Assembly: GCA_947626335.1 (NCBI GenBank)
Contig: CANQRY010000012.1
Location: 1 to 37,680, forward strand
DNA: 37,680 bases
DNA from: an uncultured Clostridia bacterium
Lineage (GTDB): Bacteria > Bacillota > Clostridia > TANB77 > CAG-508
Reading direction: 5' to 3'
The notes below the pieces were generated by a model. That model was given only the letters and a program-made list of their open reading frames with translations. It was not told the origin of the DNA and ran no database searches. A program made the position numbers and the translations under genes. Each line of letters opens with the position of its first letter. The stretch's first letter is position 1. Positions 7,435 through 16,259 of this stretch are shown here, in pieces.

Positions 7435-8673
7435 TTATTTTTTTCTTCTTAGTATCCAACCTTTTTCTACTTCTGTTGGAATTGATATAAGTACAGTTTG
7501 TCCTTGTTTTCCTGGGTTTACTGTGTTTATTTCTTCACCAGTTTCTGAATCCCATAGTTTATTTATTTTAAAACTTACTGTTTCTATTTTGTTTGGAATA
7601 AGCACTTCTAGGATATCTCCTACTATTAGCTTATTTCTAATTTCTATTAAAGATTTTTCATTTTGAAATTCTAATACTTTTCCACCAAATTCATAATCTG
7701 GGTTATATTGCTTTCCTTCATATTCTTGAAAATCTTTATTGTTTCTATCATTAAAATAAAAAGTGGTTAATCCTCTTGTTTTAGTTTTTTCTAGTTCTTT
7801 TAGATATTTTGTGTAATCATAATCTTTAGGTGATTTTATGAAGCTGTCTATTGCATTTCTATATGCATTTACAACTGATGCCAAATAGTATTCTGTTTTA
7901 AGTCTTCCTTCTATTTTTAAGCTATCTACACCCATATTTATAATTTCTGGTAATTCTTTAATTAAGCATAAATCTTTAGAAGAAAAAATATATGTTCCGT
8001 GCTCATCTGCTTCAAGTGGCATTAAGTTTCCCGGATTATTGTTTTCTTCTACATAAACATTATATGCCCATCTACAACTTTGTGCGCAATCACCTAAATT
8101 TGCACTTCTGCTTGCTAGAAAATCACTTAAAAAGCATCTTCCAGAATAGCCAAAACAAATTGCTCCATGTATAAACATTTCTATTTCTAAATTTTTATCT
8201 TTATTTTGTATTATTTCTTTTATTTGCTCTTTGTTTAATTCTCTACCTAATATAATTCTAGAAGCCCCATTTTTATGCCAAAAGTTTGCACTATGATAGC
8301 TTACTGTGTTCGCTTGAGTACTTATATGTATTGGTACATTTGGCGCATATTCTTTTAAAATTTCAATTACACCACCATCTGATGCAATTATAGCATCTGC
8401 TTTTAAATCATTTAGCATTTTAGCTTGCTTTTTAATTTCTTCATAGTAACTATCCCAAGCATATATGTTAATAGCTGCATAAACCTTTTTTCCTATGCTA
8501 TGTGCATATTCTATGGTTTCTGCTAAATCATTATCATTAACTTCTGCTCTGCTTCTTAATGAAAGTGCTCCGGTTCCACAGTATACAGCATCTGCTCCGT
8601 ATAAAAAGGCTGTTTTTGCTTTTTCAAATGAGCCTGCTGGTGCTAATAGTTCCGGCTTTTTTATTTCGTTCAT
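7435..8673 (-). CDS. trhP: U32 family protein (TrhP/YrrO-like tRNA hydroxylation protein)
   Basis: Peptidase U32 family protein. Proteins of the TrhP branch are needed for 5-hydroxyuridine at position 34 of tRNAs, using a prephenate-derived source. The family signature (EMFIHGAICFGYSGRCFLS, about residues 165-183) and the downstream cysteines in GDCAQSCRWAY are present, with an N-terminal TIM-barrel segment (ELLAPAGSFEKAKTAFLYGA) and a C-terminal beta-barrel. The length of 412 aa matches the longer paralogue YrrO. In Bacillus the U32 genes sit beside the methyltransferase that finishes mo5U; here that gene (9458-10048) is close, separated only by a plus-strand membrane-protein gene. The function is inferred from family and context; other U32 members have different roles. 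Confidence 0.82.
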   Translation of the reverse strand: MNEIKKPELLAPAGSFEKAKTAFLYGADAVYCGTGALSLRSRAEVNDNDLAETIEYAHSIGKKVYAAINIYAWDSYYEEIKKQAKMLNDLKADAIIASDGGVIEILKEYAPNVPIHISTQANTVSYHSANFWHKNGASRIILGRELNKEQIKEIIQNKDKNLEIEMFIHGAICFGYSGRCFLSDFLASRSANLGDCAQSCRWAYNVYVEENNNPGNLMPLEADEHGTYIFSSKDLCLIKELPEIINMGVDSLKIEGRLKTEYYLASVVNAYRNAIDSFIKSPKDYDYTKYLKELEKTKTRGLTTFYFNDRNNKDFQEYEGKQYNPDYEFGGKVLEFQNEKSLIEIRNKLIVGDILEVLIPNKIETVSFKINKLWDSETGEEINTVNPGKQGQTVLISIPTEVEKGWILRRKK

Positions 8674-8875
8674 TTCATTTCTCCATTTCTAATTTTGTTT
8701 TTATAAAACATAAACTAATTTTTTCTACTTATTAATTATACTATATTACTATCACTTTGTCGAGTTATATATTTGTATTATTTGAATATAATTTTATATA
8801 TGATTTATTGCATCTTATATACAAAATACTAAAATTAAAACTAAATTTGATATTATATTTATAGGTGATTTTACT

Positions 8876-9421
8876 ATGGAAAAAGTAAAAAGTAAAATAA
8901 GATTAAATAGAACTCAAATTCTATTAATGTACTTTTTTATTTTTGCGTTTTTAGGCTGGGTAATGGAAACTTTGTACTGCATTCATACTTTAGGCTATTT
9001 TACTAAAAGAGGTTTCTTATATGGTCCTATATGTCCTATTTATGGGTATGGTGCTTTAATGCTAATTTTATTTTTATATAAATATAGGAAAAATAACTTC
9101 AAATTATTTTTTTATTCTGCTATTATTTTTTCTACTTTTGAATATATTGTAAGCTATGTTCTAGAAGCACTTTTTGGTATGTATTGGTGGAATTACACTA
9201 ATGAACCTCTTAATTTAAATGGTAGAACTGGAGCTTTTTATTTTTTTATATGGGGAGTTATTGCAATAATTTTTATGAATCATATATATCCATTTTTGAA
9301 AAAGAAAATAAATTTAATTTTGGCAAAAATACCTTATAAAGTGCAGATTTCGGTTTTATATTCATTTTTTAGTGTTTATATTGTAGATACTATTTCTTCA
9401 TTTGTACGTTATTTAGCATAA
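8876..9421 (+). CDS. Putative ABC-transporter permease-like membrane protein (CmpB type)
   Basis: 181-aa protein with about five membrane segments. The N-terminal pattern FLGWVMETLY, then KRGFLYGPICPIYGYGA, is the signature of the ABC_trans_CmpB family, small proteins widespread in Clostridia whose function is not established. No ATPase or solute-binding gene is adjacent, so a transport role cannot be supported here. It stands alone on the plus strand between the two minus-strand U34-modification genes. GGTGATT just before the start is a weak ribosome-binding site. Confidence 0.75.
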   Translation: MEKVKSKIRLNRTQILLMYFFIFAFLGWVMETLYCIHTLGYFTKRGFLYGPICPIYGYGALMLILFLYKYRKNNFKLFFYSAIIFSTFEYIVSYVLEALFGMYWWNYTNEPLNLNGRTGAFYFFIWGVIAIIFMNHIYPFLKKKINLILAKIPYKVQISVLYSFFSVYIVDTISSFVRYLA

Positions 9422-9424
9422 AGA

Positions 9425-9459
9425 AAAGCAAACCTTATTTAGGGGTTTGCTTTATTTTT
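9425..9459. terminator. Bidirectional terminator
   Basis: AAAGCAAACC/GGTTTGCTTT stem with a 9-nt loop, ATTTTT on the plus side and TTTTCTTT on the minus side, between the convergent CmpB-type and trmR genes. Confidence 0.85.
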
Positions 9460-10048
9460 ATGATATTTTTTTAGATATTGCTAAACCATCTCCTACTTCT
9501 AGAATTTTTGTTTCTAAGTTAGGATTTTCGGTTATTTTTGCTATATATTCTCTTAAATTTCTAACTGCAGTACGCTGTTTGTGCTTGTTATAGTCACTCA
9601 TAACATAGCCTTTATATAAAACATTGTCTGCTATTATAATTCCATTTTCATTTAGCATTCTTAAAGCTTGTTCTAAAAAGAATGGATATTTACCTTTTGC
9701 CGCATCTATAAACACTACATCATATTTTTTATTTAATGTTGGAAGCACCTCTACTGCGTCTCCTTCATATATGTTAATTTTGTTTTCTACTTCCGCTTTT
9801 TTTATATTTTCTTTTGCCTGAATTACTCTATTTGATTCTCTTTCTATAGTATCTATATAGCCATCACCGCCTAAATATTCAGAAAAGCAAATTGCAGAAT
9901 AGCCAACTGCTGTACCTATTTCTAATATGTTTTTAGGTGATTTTTCTTTTAAAATTTGAGAAATTACTTCTAATGTGTCATCCATTATAATAGGAATTTT
10001 TTCTTCCAATGCTTTTTTCTTAATTTTTTCAAGTTCAATTTTGTTCAT
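9458..10048 (-). CDS. trmR: tRNA 5-hydroxyuridine methyltransferase (TrmR/YrrM-like)
   Basis: SAM-dependent O-methyltransferase of the YrrM family, 196 aa. Motif I is ILEIGTAVGYSA (about 40-51), followed by YIDTIERE, DVVFIDAAKGKY (about 110-121) and IIADNVLYKGYV, which are family hallmarks including the metal-binding D/N residues. In Bacillus TrmR methylates ho5U34 to mo5U34 on tRNAs reading NNA/NNG boxes. The nearby U32 gene would supply the hydroxylated substrate. It follows a 107-aa hypothetical gene by 9 bp, downstream of typA, so the three are probably one transcript. Confidence 0.88.
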   Translation of the reverse strand: MNKIELEKIKKKALEEKIPIIMDDTLEVISQILKEKSPKNILEIGTAVGYSAICFSEYLGGDGYIDTIERESNRVIQAKENIKKAEVENKINIYEGDAVEVLPTLNKKYDVVFIDAAKGKYPFFLEQALRMLNENGIIIADNVLYKGYVMSDYNKHKQRTAVRNLREYIAKITENPNLETKILEVGDGLAISKKIS

Positions 10049-10057
10049 GGTTTTAGT

Positions 10058-10381
10058 TTATCTTTCTTCTCCTTCTGCTTCTTTAGCATTTTTTGACCTT
10101 GCTTCATGTTTTTCTCCAGTTTTACTATTTTCAAATCTACTATCAACCCATACTTCAAAAAATGGTCTGTATTTTGCATATTTTGGACCACTAAATACGA
10201 GTTCTAGTTTTTTTAATATATTTTCTCTTGATTCACCTAAGACATAATTTTTAAATATAAATTTGTTAATTTCATGTCTAATTGTAGAATCTTGATTTTG
10301 CTGTTCTTGTGCTTTTTTTCTTTTTACATCATCATTTGCCATTTCAATGCTTAGGCCAAATTTTCTTGGATTATTTGCCAT
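10058..10381 (-). CDS. Conserved-looking hypothetical protein
   Basis: 107-aa charged, helical, soluble protein (NPRKFGLSIEMANDDVKRKK, later FVF/SGPKYAKYRPFFEVW) that I do not recognise. It starts 11 bp after the typA stop and ends 9 bp before trmR, so it is co-transcribed with two translation-related genes and may act in translation or stress response, but this is only context. The lysine/glutamate-rich tail is probably disordered. Confidence 0.65.
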   Translation of the reverse strand: MANNPRKFGLSIEMANDDVKRKKAQEQQNQDSTIRHEINKFIFKNYVLGESRENILKKLELVFSGPKYAKYRPFFEVWVDSRFENSKTGEKHEARSKNAKEAEGEER

Positions 10382-10392
10382 TTTTAATCTCC

Positions 10393-12216
10393 CTATTCTG
10401 ATACAGTTCTTCTTGCCATTCTTTCTCTTGTTTTGTTATCTAATATTTTCTTTCTTAAACGTATATTTTTAGGCGTTACCTCAACTAGTTCATCTTCTGC
10501 TATGAATTCAATAGCTTTTTCTAATGACATTTGTATTGGTGGCACCAAACGAAGTGCATCATCTGAACCAGATGCTCTAGTATTTGTTAAATGTTTTTCT
10601 TTACATACATTTATAGAAATATCTTCATTTCTAGAGTTAACTCCTACTATCATTCCTTCATATACTTCAACACCTGGTCCTATTAAAAGCTCTCCTCTTT
10701 CTTGTGCATTGTATAAACCATAAGTAATAGAAGTTCCCTGTTCAAATGCAACTAATACACCTCTTGTTCTAGCTTGAATATCTCCTTTATATGGCTCGTA
10801 GCAGTCAAATATGCTATTCATAGTTCCTTCACCTTTTGTATCTGTTAAAAATTCTGTACGATAGCCAATTAAACCTCTTGCTGGAATTTTAAATTCTACC
10901 TTTGTATGTCCGGCTTCTGCTGGTTCCATATTAAGCATTTCTGCTTTTCTTCTTCCTAGTTTTTCAATTACATTTCCAATACAATCGTCTGGAACATTAA
11001 CTACTAATCTTTCAATTGGTTCTGATTTTACTCCATCTATTTCTTTTATAATAACTTTTGGACGAGATACTAAAAGTTCAAAGCCTTCTCTACGCATTGT
11101 TTCAATTAAAACAGATAAGTGTAATTCTCCACGACCACAAACTTCAAAGCTATCTGGCGAATCTGTTTCTTTTACACGTAAACTTACATTTCTCTCAAGC
11201 TCTTTAAATAATCTGTCGCGAATATGTCTTGATGTTACAAATTGACCTTCTTTTCCTGCGAATGGTCCATTGTTAACGCTAAAAGTCATAGATACTGTTG
11301 GTTCATCAATATCTACAAAGTCTATTTTTTCTGGATTATTAACATCGCAAATTGTTTCTCCTATGTTAATATCTGGTATACCAGAAACACAAACAATGTC
11401 ACCTGCGCCAACGTTTTCAGTTTCTACTCGCTTTAAGCCTTCATAAGTAAATAATTTTGCTATTTTTCCTTGTGATACTGTATTATCTTTTTTGCAAATT
11501 GCTACAGGCATTGCTGTTTTAATTTCTCCTCTTTCTACTCTACCTATTGCAATTCTACCTAAATAATCATCATAATCTATGTTAGAAACTAATAATTGCA
11601 TAGTTCCTTCGGTGTTACATTCTGGAGCATTAATTGTATTTATAATTGTATCAAAAATACAGGTAACATTGTTACTTTCTTCTTCTAAATTCATTTTAGC
11701 AATTCCATTTTTAGCAGATGCATAAATAACTGGAAAATCTAATTGCTCGTCATTGGCATTAAGCTCTATGAATAGCTCTAATACTTGATCTACTACTTTT
11801 AATGGATTTGCTCCTGGTCTATCTATTTTGTTTATTACAACAATTGGTTTTAAATTAAGTGCTAAAGATTTTTTTAAAACCTCTCTTGTTTGTGGCATTG
11901 GTCCTTCAAAGGCATCAACTAATAAAAGTACACCATCTACCATTTTTAAAACACGCTCAACTTCTCCACCAAAATCAGCATGTCCGGGTGTATCTACTAT
12001 GTTTATTTTTATTCCATTATACATAACAGAAGTATTTTTTGCTAAAATTGTAATACCTCTTTCTTTTTCTATATCACCTGAGTCCATTATTCTTTCTGAT
12101 ACTTGCTCATTTTCTCTAAATACATGGCTTTGTTTTAAAAGTGCATCTACTAATGTTGTTTTACCATGGTCAACGTGTGCAATAATTGCTATATTTCTAA
12201 TGTTTTGGTTATTCAT
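10393..12216 (-). CDS. typA: Ribosome-associated GTPase TypA/BipA
   Basis: Translational GTPase of the EF-G family, active in 50S assembly and cold or stress adaptation. 607 aa, the normal length. G1 AHVDHGKTTL (about 13-22), switch II DTPGHADFGGEV, G4 NKIDRPGA, then beta-barrel domain II, EF-G-like domains III and V, and the TypA-specific C-terminal domain (GPGVEVYEGMIVGVNSRNED). It has its own consensus promoter (12372-12400) and a leader with a long hairpin. No CGG codon occurs among 607 codons, although CGT, CGC (HIRDRL) and CGA (GLKRVE) are used for arginine, which is relevant to the CGG finding. Confidence 0.97.
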   Translation of the reverse strand: MNNQNIRNIAIIAHVDHGKTTLVDALLKQSHVFRENEQVSERIMDSGDIEKERGITILAKNTSVMYNGIKINIVDTPGHADFGGEVERVLKMVDGVLLLVDAFEGPMPQTREVLKKSLALNLKPIVVINKIDRPGANPLKVVDQVLELFIELNANDEQLDFPVIYASAKNGIAKMNLEEESNNVTCIFDTIINTINAPECNTEGTMQLLVSNIDYDDYLGRIAIGRVERGEIKTAMPVAICKKDNTVSQGKIAKLFTYEGLKRVETENVGAGDIVCVSGIPDINIGETICDVNNPEKIDFVDIDEPTVSMTFSVNNGPFAGKEGQFVTSRHIRDRLFKELERNVSLRVKETDSPDSFEVCGRGELHLSVLIETMRREGFELLVSRPKVIIKEIDGVKSEPIERLVVNVPDDCIGNVIEKLGRRKAEMLNMEPAEAGHTKVEFKIPARGLIGYRTEFLTDTKGEGTMNSIFDCYEPYKGDIQARTRGVLVAFEQGTSITYGLYNAQERGELLIGPGVEVYEGMIVGVNSRNEDISINVCKEKHLTNTRASGSDDALRLVPPIQMSLEKAIEFIAEDELVEVTPKNIRLRKKILDNKTRERMARRTVSE

Positions 12217-12244
12217 TTTTTATTTCCCCTTTTATACTTATCAT

Positions 12245-12319
12245 AACAAAAAATATAATGATTCTTGCGCCTTACTTGGTCGCTTAAACAAAATTTACGA
12301 ATTCATTATATTTTTTGTT
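12245..12319 (-). promoter_or_regulatory. typA leader with 17-bp perfect inverted repeat
   Basis: AACAAAAAATATAATGA at 12245-12261 pairs exactly with 12303-12319 around a 41-nt loop that holds a smaller GCGCC/GG-CGC hairpin. It lies wholly within the predicted ~150-nt typA 5' leader. TypA is cold-induced in other bacteria, so a temperature- or ribosome-responsive leader is possible; a tiny transposable repeat is the alternative. Confidence 0.5.
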
Positions 12320-12371
12320 AATATATTTTTACTTTATGTTTGCATAATTTAAATTCAAACTCAACATTACT

Positions 12372-12400
12372 ATTATACTTTAAATTGTTTGATTTGTCAA
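12372..12400 (-). promoter_or_regulatory. Consensus promoter of typA
   Basis: TTGACA, 17-bp spacer, TATAAT on the minus strand, overlapping the end of the plsC-like gene. This separates typA transcription from the upstream envelope cluster. Confidence 0.85.
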
Positions 12401-12967
12401 CATAATTATATTGTTCATAATTTCTTTGCTAACCTTGTCTAATAGCTCTTTTTCAGGCTTATTTGTTTTATACTTGCTAAAATCTAATGGCTTGCCATAA
12501 TTTAATTTTACTTTATGAAATGGTTTTAGCTCTCCTTGTATTCCAACAGGAACTACAGGTACTCCTGTTCTTATGGCCATAAATGCTGCTCCATTTTGTG
12601 CTCTACCGTTTTTTTCCATTCCGTTTCTTGTTCCTTCTGGAAATATTACTAATAATTTACCCTCTTTTAAAACTTTTAAAGCAAACTTAACAGATTCTAA
12701 GTCCATTTTTCCTCTTTTTGCAGGAAATACATAACATTTTTTTGCAATCCATTTTATAAAATCATTTTTAAATAGCTCCTCTTTTGCCATTACATAGCTT
12801 GGTCTTTTTGTTGCAGAAACAAGTATTGGTGGATCCCAGTTTGACCTATGATTAGCACATATTATATATGCTCCTTCTTTTTTTATATTTTCTTCTCCTA
12901 CTTTTTTTACTCTAAATACAATTAGGCAAAATATATATAATAAAGAAGCTACTATTTTTCTAATCAT
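12380..12967 (-). CDS. 1-acyl-sn-glycerol-3-phosphate acyltransferase (PlsC family)
   Basis: Membrane-bound acyltransferase that makes phosphatidic acid from lysophosphatidic acid. One N-terminal hydrophobic segment, the catalytic HX4D motif (NHRSNWDPPIL, about 38-48), the substrate motif FPEGTRNG (about 110-117) and the VPVVPVGIQG segment are all present. 195 aa is normal for the short Clostridial type. Its ATG overlaps the stop of the LCP gene by 8 bp (AATGATTAG), so the two are translationally coupled. Confidence 0.9.
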   Translation of the reverse strand: MIRKIVASLLYIFCLIVFRVKKVGEENIKKEGAYIICANHRSNWDPPILVSATKRPSYVMAKEELFKNDFIKWIAKKCYVFPAKRGKMDLESVKFALKVLKEGKLLVIFPEGTRNGMEKNGRAQNGAAFMAIRTGVPVVPVGIQGELKPFHKVKLNYGKPLDFSKYKTNKPEKELLDKVSKEIMNNIIMLTNQTI

Positions 12968-14513
12968 TATTAGTTTCCCCCATAAACTCTAATATTTTGG
13001 TTCTAGCTGATGAAACAGATGAACTATCTGGTATCATAACATATAGTAATTGACTACCTGCTGAGTAAGTACTTTTACTTGCTCCACTGCCTGTTAAGCT
13101 ATTAGTTTTAATTGTCCATGTAGACATGTCTTTTAGTTGCTGTTTTACTAAACCACTTATTTCGCTTTGTTCAATATTAGTTTGGAAACTACCATCTAAG
13201 GTTTTTAATATACTTGTATATTTAGTTAATATTGTGCTACTTGATGCTTTTTCAATTATTGCTTCAATTACTTTTTGTTGATTTTTCACTCTTTGGTTAT
13301 CTCCATCACTATATGCATATCTTTCTCTACTAAATGCTAAAGCTTGCTCACCGTTCATATGATTTATTCCTTTAGTAAAGTTATATCCAAATCTACCTCT
13401 AACATTATAATCTGAATATACGTCTATTCCACCTAAAGTATCTACCACTTTAATTACTGTTGTAAAGTTAACTCTTACATAATAATTAATATCAATATCT
13501 AAAAGATCTTCTACTGTTGTAACAGTTTCATTAATACCATAAATTCCTGAGTGAGTTAATTTATCTTTTGCTTTTTTGCTATGAAGTGTTACATAATAAT
13601 CTCTTGGAATAGAAGTAAGCAAAATTTCATGTGTATTTGTATTTACTGTAGCAATCATATTTGCATCACTTCTAGAAACATTAGAAATCCTTCCAGATGT
13701 ATCAATTCCGCTTATATACACATTGAAAACACCATTTCCTATTTTATATTGTGTATCTTCATTTTCAATAGTTTCTTCGCCTTTTTTAATTTTATGTGTT
13801 GCTGTATAAATAATTTTTGTATTATCTTTAAAGTTTTCTATTTCATCTGATAGCATATCATATTGTACTGAGCTTATGAATAATACATCTACTTTACTAT
13901 TTATTAACTTAGTTCCCATTTGAATTAAGTTATCTTCCGCTCTTAGAGTCATAGGAGCTTTGCTTCCCACTTCTTTTCTTACATCATCTTCTAATTGATA
14001 AAAATAAACGTCTTTTCCTTCAAGATCTTCTACTTTTTCCATACTACTGCTTTTTCTAACTACAATATAATAGTCTTCTGTTTCTTCTATATCTGTAAAT
14101 ACACTACCAAAAAAGTCATGTGTTGCATTTGCATAATTAATTCCATAAATATATATTGCTGATAATATAACTGCTACAATTAAGCAAGATATATTTAGCT
14201 TATATGTTTTATGCTTTTTTGCCATTCCTATAGATATAATTAAAGTAAATATAATTTCAGCCGCTGTAAAAGCAATTATATAAGTGTTTGGCAATAAGTT
14301 AAGCTTTAATATTGATACATAAAATAAAACAGTAATTACTATGTATACTAATGTTAATATTTTAAATGGTATACCTAATTTAAGAGAATTTCCTTTCTTC
14401 TTCTTTGAAGTATTTTTTTTGCCACTAGCCTTACTTTTATTTTGCTTATTATAAGTTTGTGATTTATTTATTCTATATGTTTCACTATGATTTATTGAAT
14501 GTTTTCCTTTCAT
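12960..14513 (-). CDS. LytR-CpsA-Psr (LCP) family cell-wall glycopolymer ligase
   Basis: 517 aa. A basic, unstructured N-terminus (about 1-45) is followed by three hydrophobic helices (about 50-135), an extra extracellular region (about 140-250) and the LCP catalytic domain (about 270-500). LCP hallmarks are SIPRDYYV, KLTHSGIYG, VDTLGGIDVYSDY and LAFSRERYAYSDGDNQR, which bind the polyprenyl-pyrophosphate donor. These enzymes attach teichoic-acid-like or capsular polymers to peptidoglycan. It is followed directly by plsC and preceded by galE, cmk and glycosyltransferases, which suits an envelope-polymer cluster. A GGAGG site precedes the ATG. Confidence 0.93.
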   Translation of the reverse strand: MKGKHSINHSETYRINKSQTYNKQNKSKASGKKNTSKKKKGNSLKLGIPFKILTLVYIVITVLFYVSILKLNLLPNTYIIAFTAAEIIFTLIISIGMAKKHKTYKLNISCLIVAVILSAIYIYGINYANATHDFFGSVFTDIEETEDYYIVVRKSSSMEKVEDLEGKDVYFYQLEDDVRKEVGSKAPMTLRAEDNLIQMGTKLINSKVDVLFISSVQYDMLSDEIENFKDNTKIIYTATHKIKKGEETIENEDTQYKIGNGVFNVYISGIDTSGRISNVSRSDANMIATVNTNTHEILLTSIPRDYYVTLHSKKAKDKLTHSGIYGINETVTTVEDLLDIDINYYVRVNFTTVIKVVDTLGGIDVYSDYNVRGRFGYNFTKGINHMNGEQALAFSRERYAYSDGDNQRVKNQQKVIEAIIEKASSSTILTKYTSILKTLDGSFQTNIEQSEISGLVKQQLKDMSTWTIKTNSLTGSGASKSTYSAGSQLLYVMIPDSSSVSSARTKILEFMGETNND

Positions 14514-14528
14514 TTTGTTTCCTCCACT

Positions 14529-15537
14529 TTAAATTGATTTCTTATTTATGTAATTCCAAGAATCTCTGCACATATCTTCTAATGTTTTTGTAGCACACCA
14601 ATTTAGTTCTTCTTTTGCTTTTGCAGGGTCTGCATAGCAAATTGCTACATCTCCTGCCCTTCGCTCTGTTATTTTGTATGGTATTTTTTTACCTGTTACC
14701 TTTTCAAATGTTTTTACCATATCTAATACGCTATAACCTTTTCCTGTTCCTAAATTATATATGTATATACCACTTTTTTCTTTATCTAATTTTTCTATTG
14801 CATTAACATGACCTTTGGCTAAATCTACTATATGTATATAGTCTCTTACGCCTGTTCCATCTGGAGTATTATAATCATTTCCAAATACAGATAATTCTTT
14901 TAAGTCCCCATTTGCAACTCTTACTATATATGGCATTAAGTTATTTGGTATTCCGTTTGGTTCTTCGCCTAGTAAACCGCTTTCATGTGCTCCAATTGGA
15001 TTAAAATATCGTAATATGCATATGTTCCAGCTGTTATCTGCCTTATATAAGTCTTTTAAAATTTGCTCTATATAAAGTTTAGTGGTTCCATAAGGGTTAG
15101 TAGTTTGTCCAACTTTACTTTCTTCAGTTAGTGGTACTTTTTCTGGGTCACCATACACTGTTGCAGATGAACTAAATACAAATTTTTTAACATTGTATTT
15201 TTGCATAGTTTGAAGAAGTATAATTGCTCCTGAAATATTGTTATAATAATATTTTAACGGTTCTTTTACAGATTCTCCAACTGCTTTATAACCTGCAAAA
15301 TTTATAACTGAATCAATTTTATTTTCTTTAAATACAGTTTCTAATTTTTCTTTATCTAAATAATCTATTTCATAAAATTTAAAATCTTTTCCTGTGAGTT
15401 TTTTTATATTTTCTAGGTTTTCAGGTTTGCTATTTGAAAAATTATCTATTATAATTATTTCTTTTCCTTTATTTAGCAGTTCTACAGCTGTGTGGCTTCC
15501 TATGTATCCTGCTCCGCCCTGGTAATAAAATTGCCAT
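14529..15537 (-). CDS. galE: UDP-glucose 4-epimerase GalE, split by a +1 shift at CGG in codon 8
   Basis: Interconverts UDP-glucose and UDP-galactose. The ATG at 15537 with AAAGGGGC upstream opens MAILLPG, then CGG at 15514-15516 (codon 8). Reading GGA instead gives GGAGYIGSH, the NAD-binding Gly-rich motif of the extended SDR fold, and an open frame to 14529 (335 aa in all, normal for GalE). The catalytic S-x(n)-YxxxK region is intact (SSSATVYGDP, NPYGTTKLYIE), as are RYFNPIGAHESG and DGTGVRDYIHV-like segments. A conventional gene caller would start at the internal ATG at 15206 and lose the first third, including the cofactor motif. The residue before GG is proline rather than the usual threonine. 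Confidence 0.88.
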
Positions 15538-15559
15538 TATTAAAGCCCCTTTCTTTTGT

Positions 15560-16231
15560 TTACATTTTACTATTTATAATTTGCTTTACTTTTTCTTTTA
15601 CTTCATCTATAGTCATATTTGTACTATCTACTACAATTGCATCTTCAGCAATTTTTAGTGGTCCAACTTCTCTTGTCATATTTTCATAATCTCTTTTTTT
15701 AATTGCTTCTAAAGTTTCTTGATAAGTTGTTTGCATTCCTTTTTCAATATTTTCTTTAAATCTTCTTTTTGCTCTTTCTTCTACATCTGCATCTAAATAA
15801 ATTTTAACATTTGCATTTGGAAATACAACTGTTGTAATGTCTCTTCCTTCCATAATAACGTTTTTACCATCTGCCATTTTTCTTTGCATATCAACCATTA
15901 TTTCACGTACTTCTGGAATAGCAGATAGTGGTGATACAAATGCTGTTACTTCTTTACTTCTAATTAAATTAGTAACATTTTCTCTATTTAAAAAGAATTC
16001 TTGATTTTCTTTATTATGTTTTATTTCAATATCAATATTTTTTGCAATTTCAATAATTTTTTGTTTTTCTTCATCTATTTTTGTAATTCCATTTTTTAAA
16101 CATTGCAAAGCAACCATGCGGTACATTGCTCCTGTATCTATATTAACTAAATTAAGTTCTTTTGCAATTAGTTTTGTTATTGTTCCTTTTCCTGTTCCTA
16201 CAGGTCCATCTATTGCTACAATAAATGACAT
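15560..16231 (-). CDS. cmk: Cytidylate kinase
   Basis: Phosphorylates CMP and dCMP. The P-loop GPVGTGKGTITK is at 8-19; NIDTGAMYRMVALQ, EGRDITTVVFPNA and YLDADVEERAKRR (lid) are typical of bacterial Cmk. 223 aa is normal. In many Clostridia cmk lies with plsC-type and other housekeeping genes; here it lies 22 bp before galE. No CGG codon is present. Confidence 0.95.
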   Translation of the reverse strand: MSFIVAIDGPVGTGKGTITKLIAKELNLVNIDTGAMYRMVALQCLKNGITKIDEEKQKIIEIAKNIDIEIKHNKENQEFFLNRENVTNLIRSKEVTAFVSPLSAIPEVREIMVDMQRKMADGKNVIMEGRDITTVVFPNANVKIYLDADVEERAKRRFKENIEKGMQTTYQETLEAIKKRDYENMTREVGPLKIAEDAIVVDSTNMTIDEVKEKVKQIINSKM

Positions 16232-16259
16232 TTAGTTTTCCTCCTTTTAAGATTTCCAT

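Noticed and set aside
12245..12319. 17-bp inverted repeat as an insertion sequence
   Set aside because: Only 75 bp in all, no coding content and no visible target duplication; a leader hairpin fits better, though a MITE is possible.
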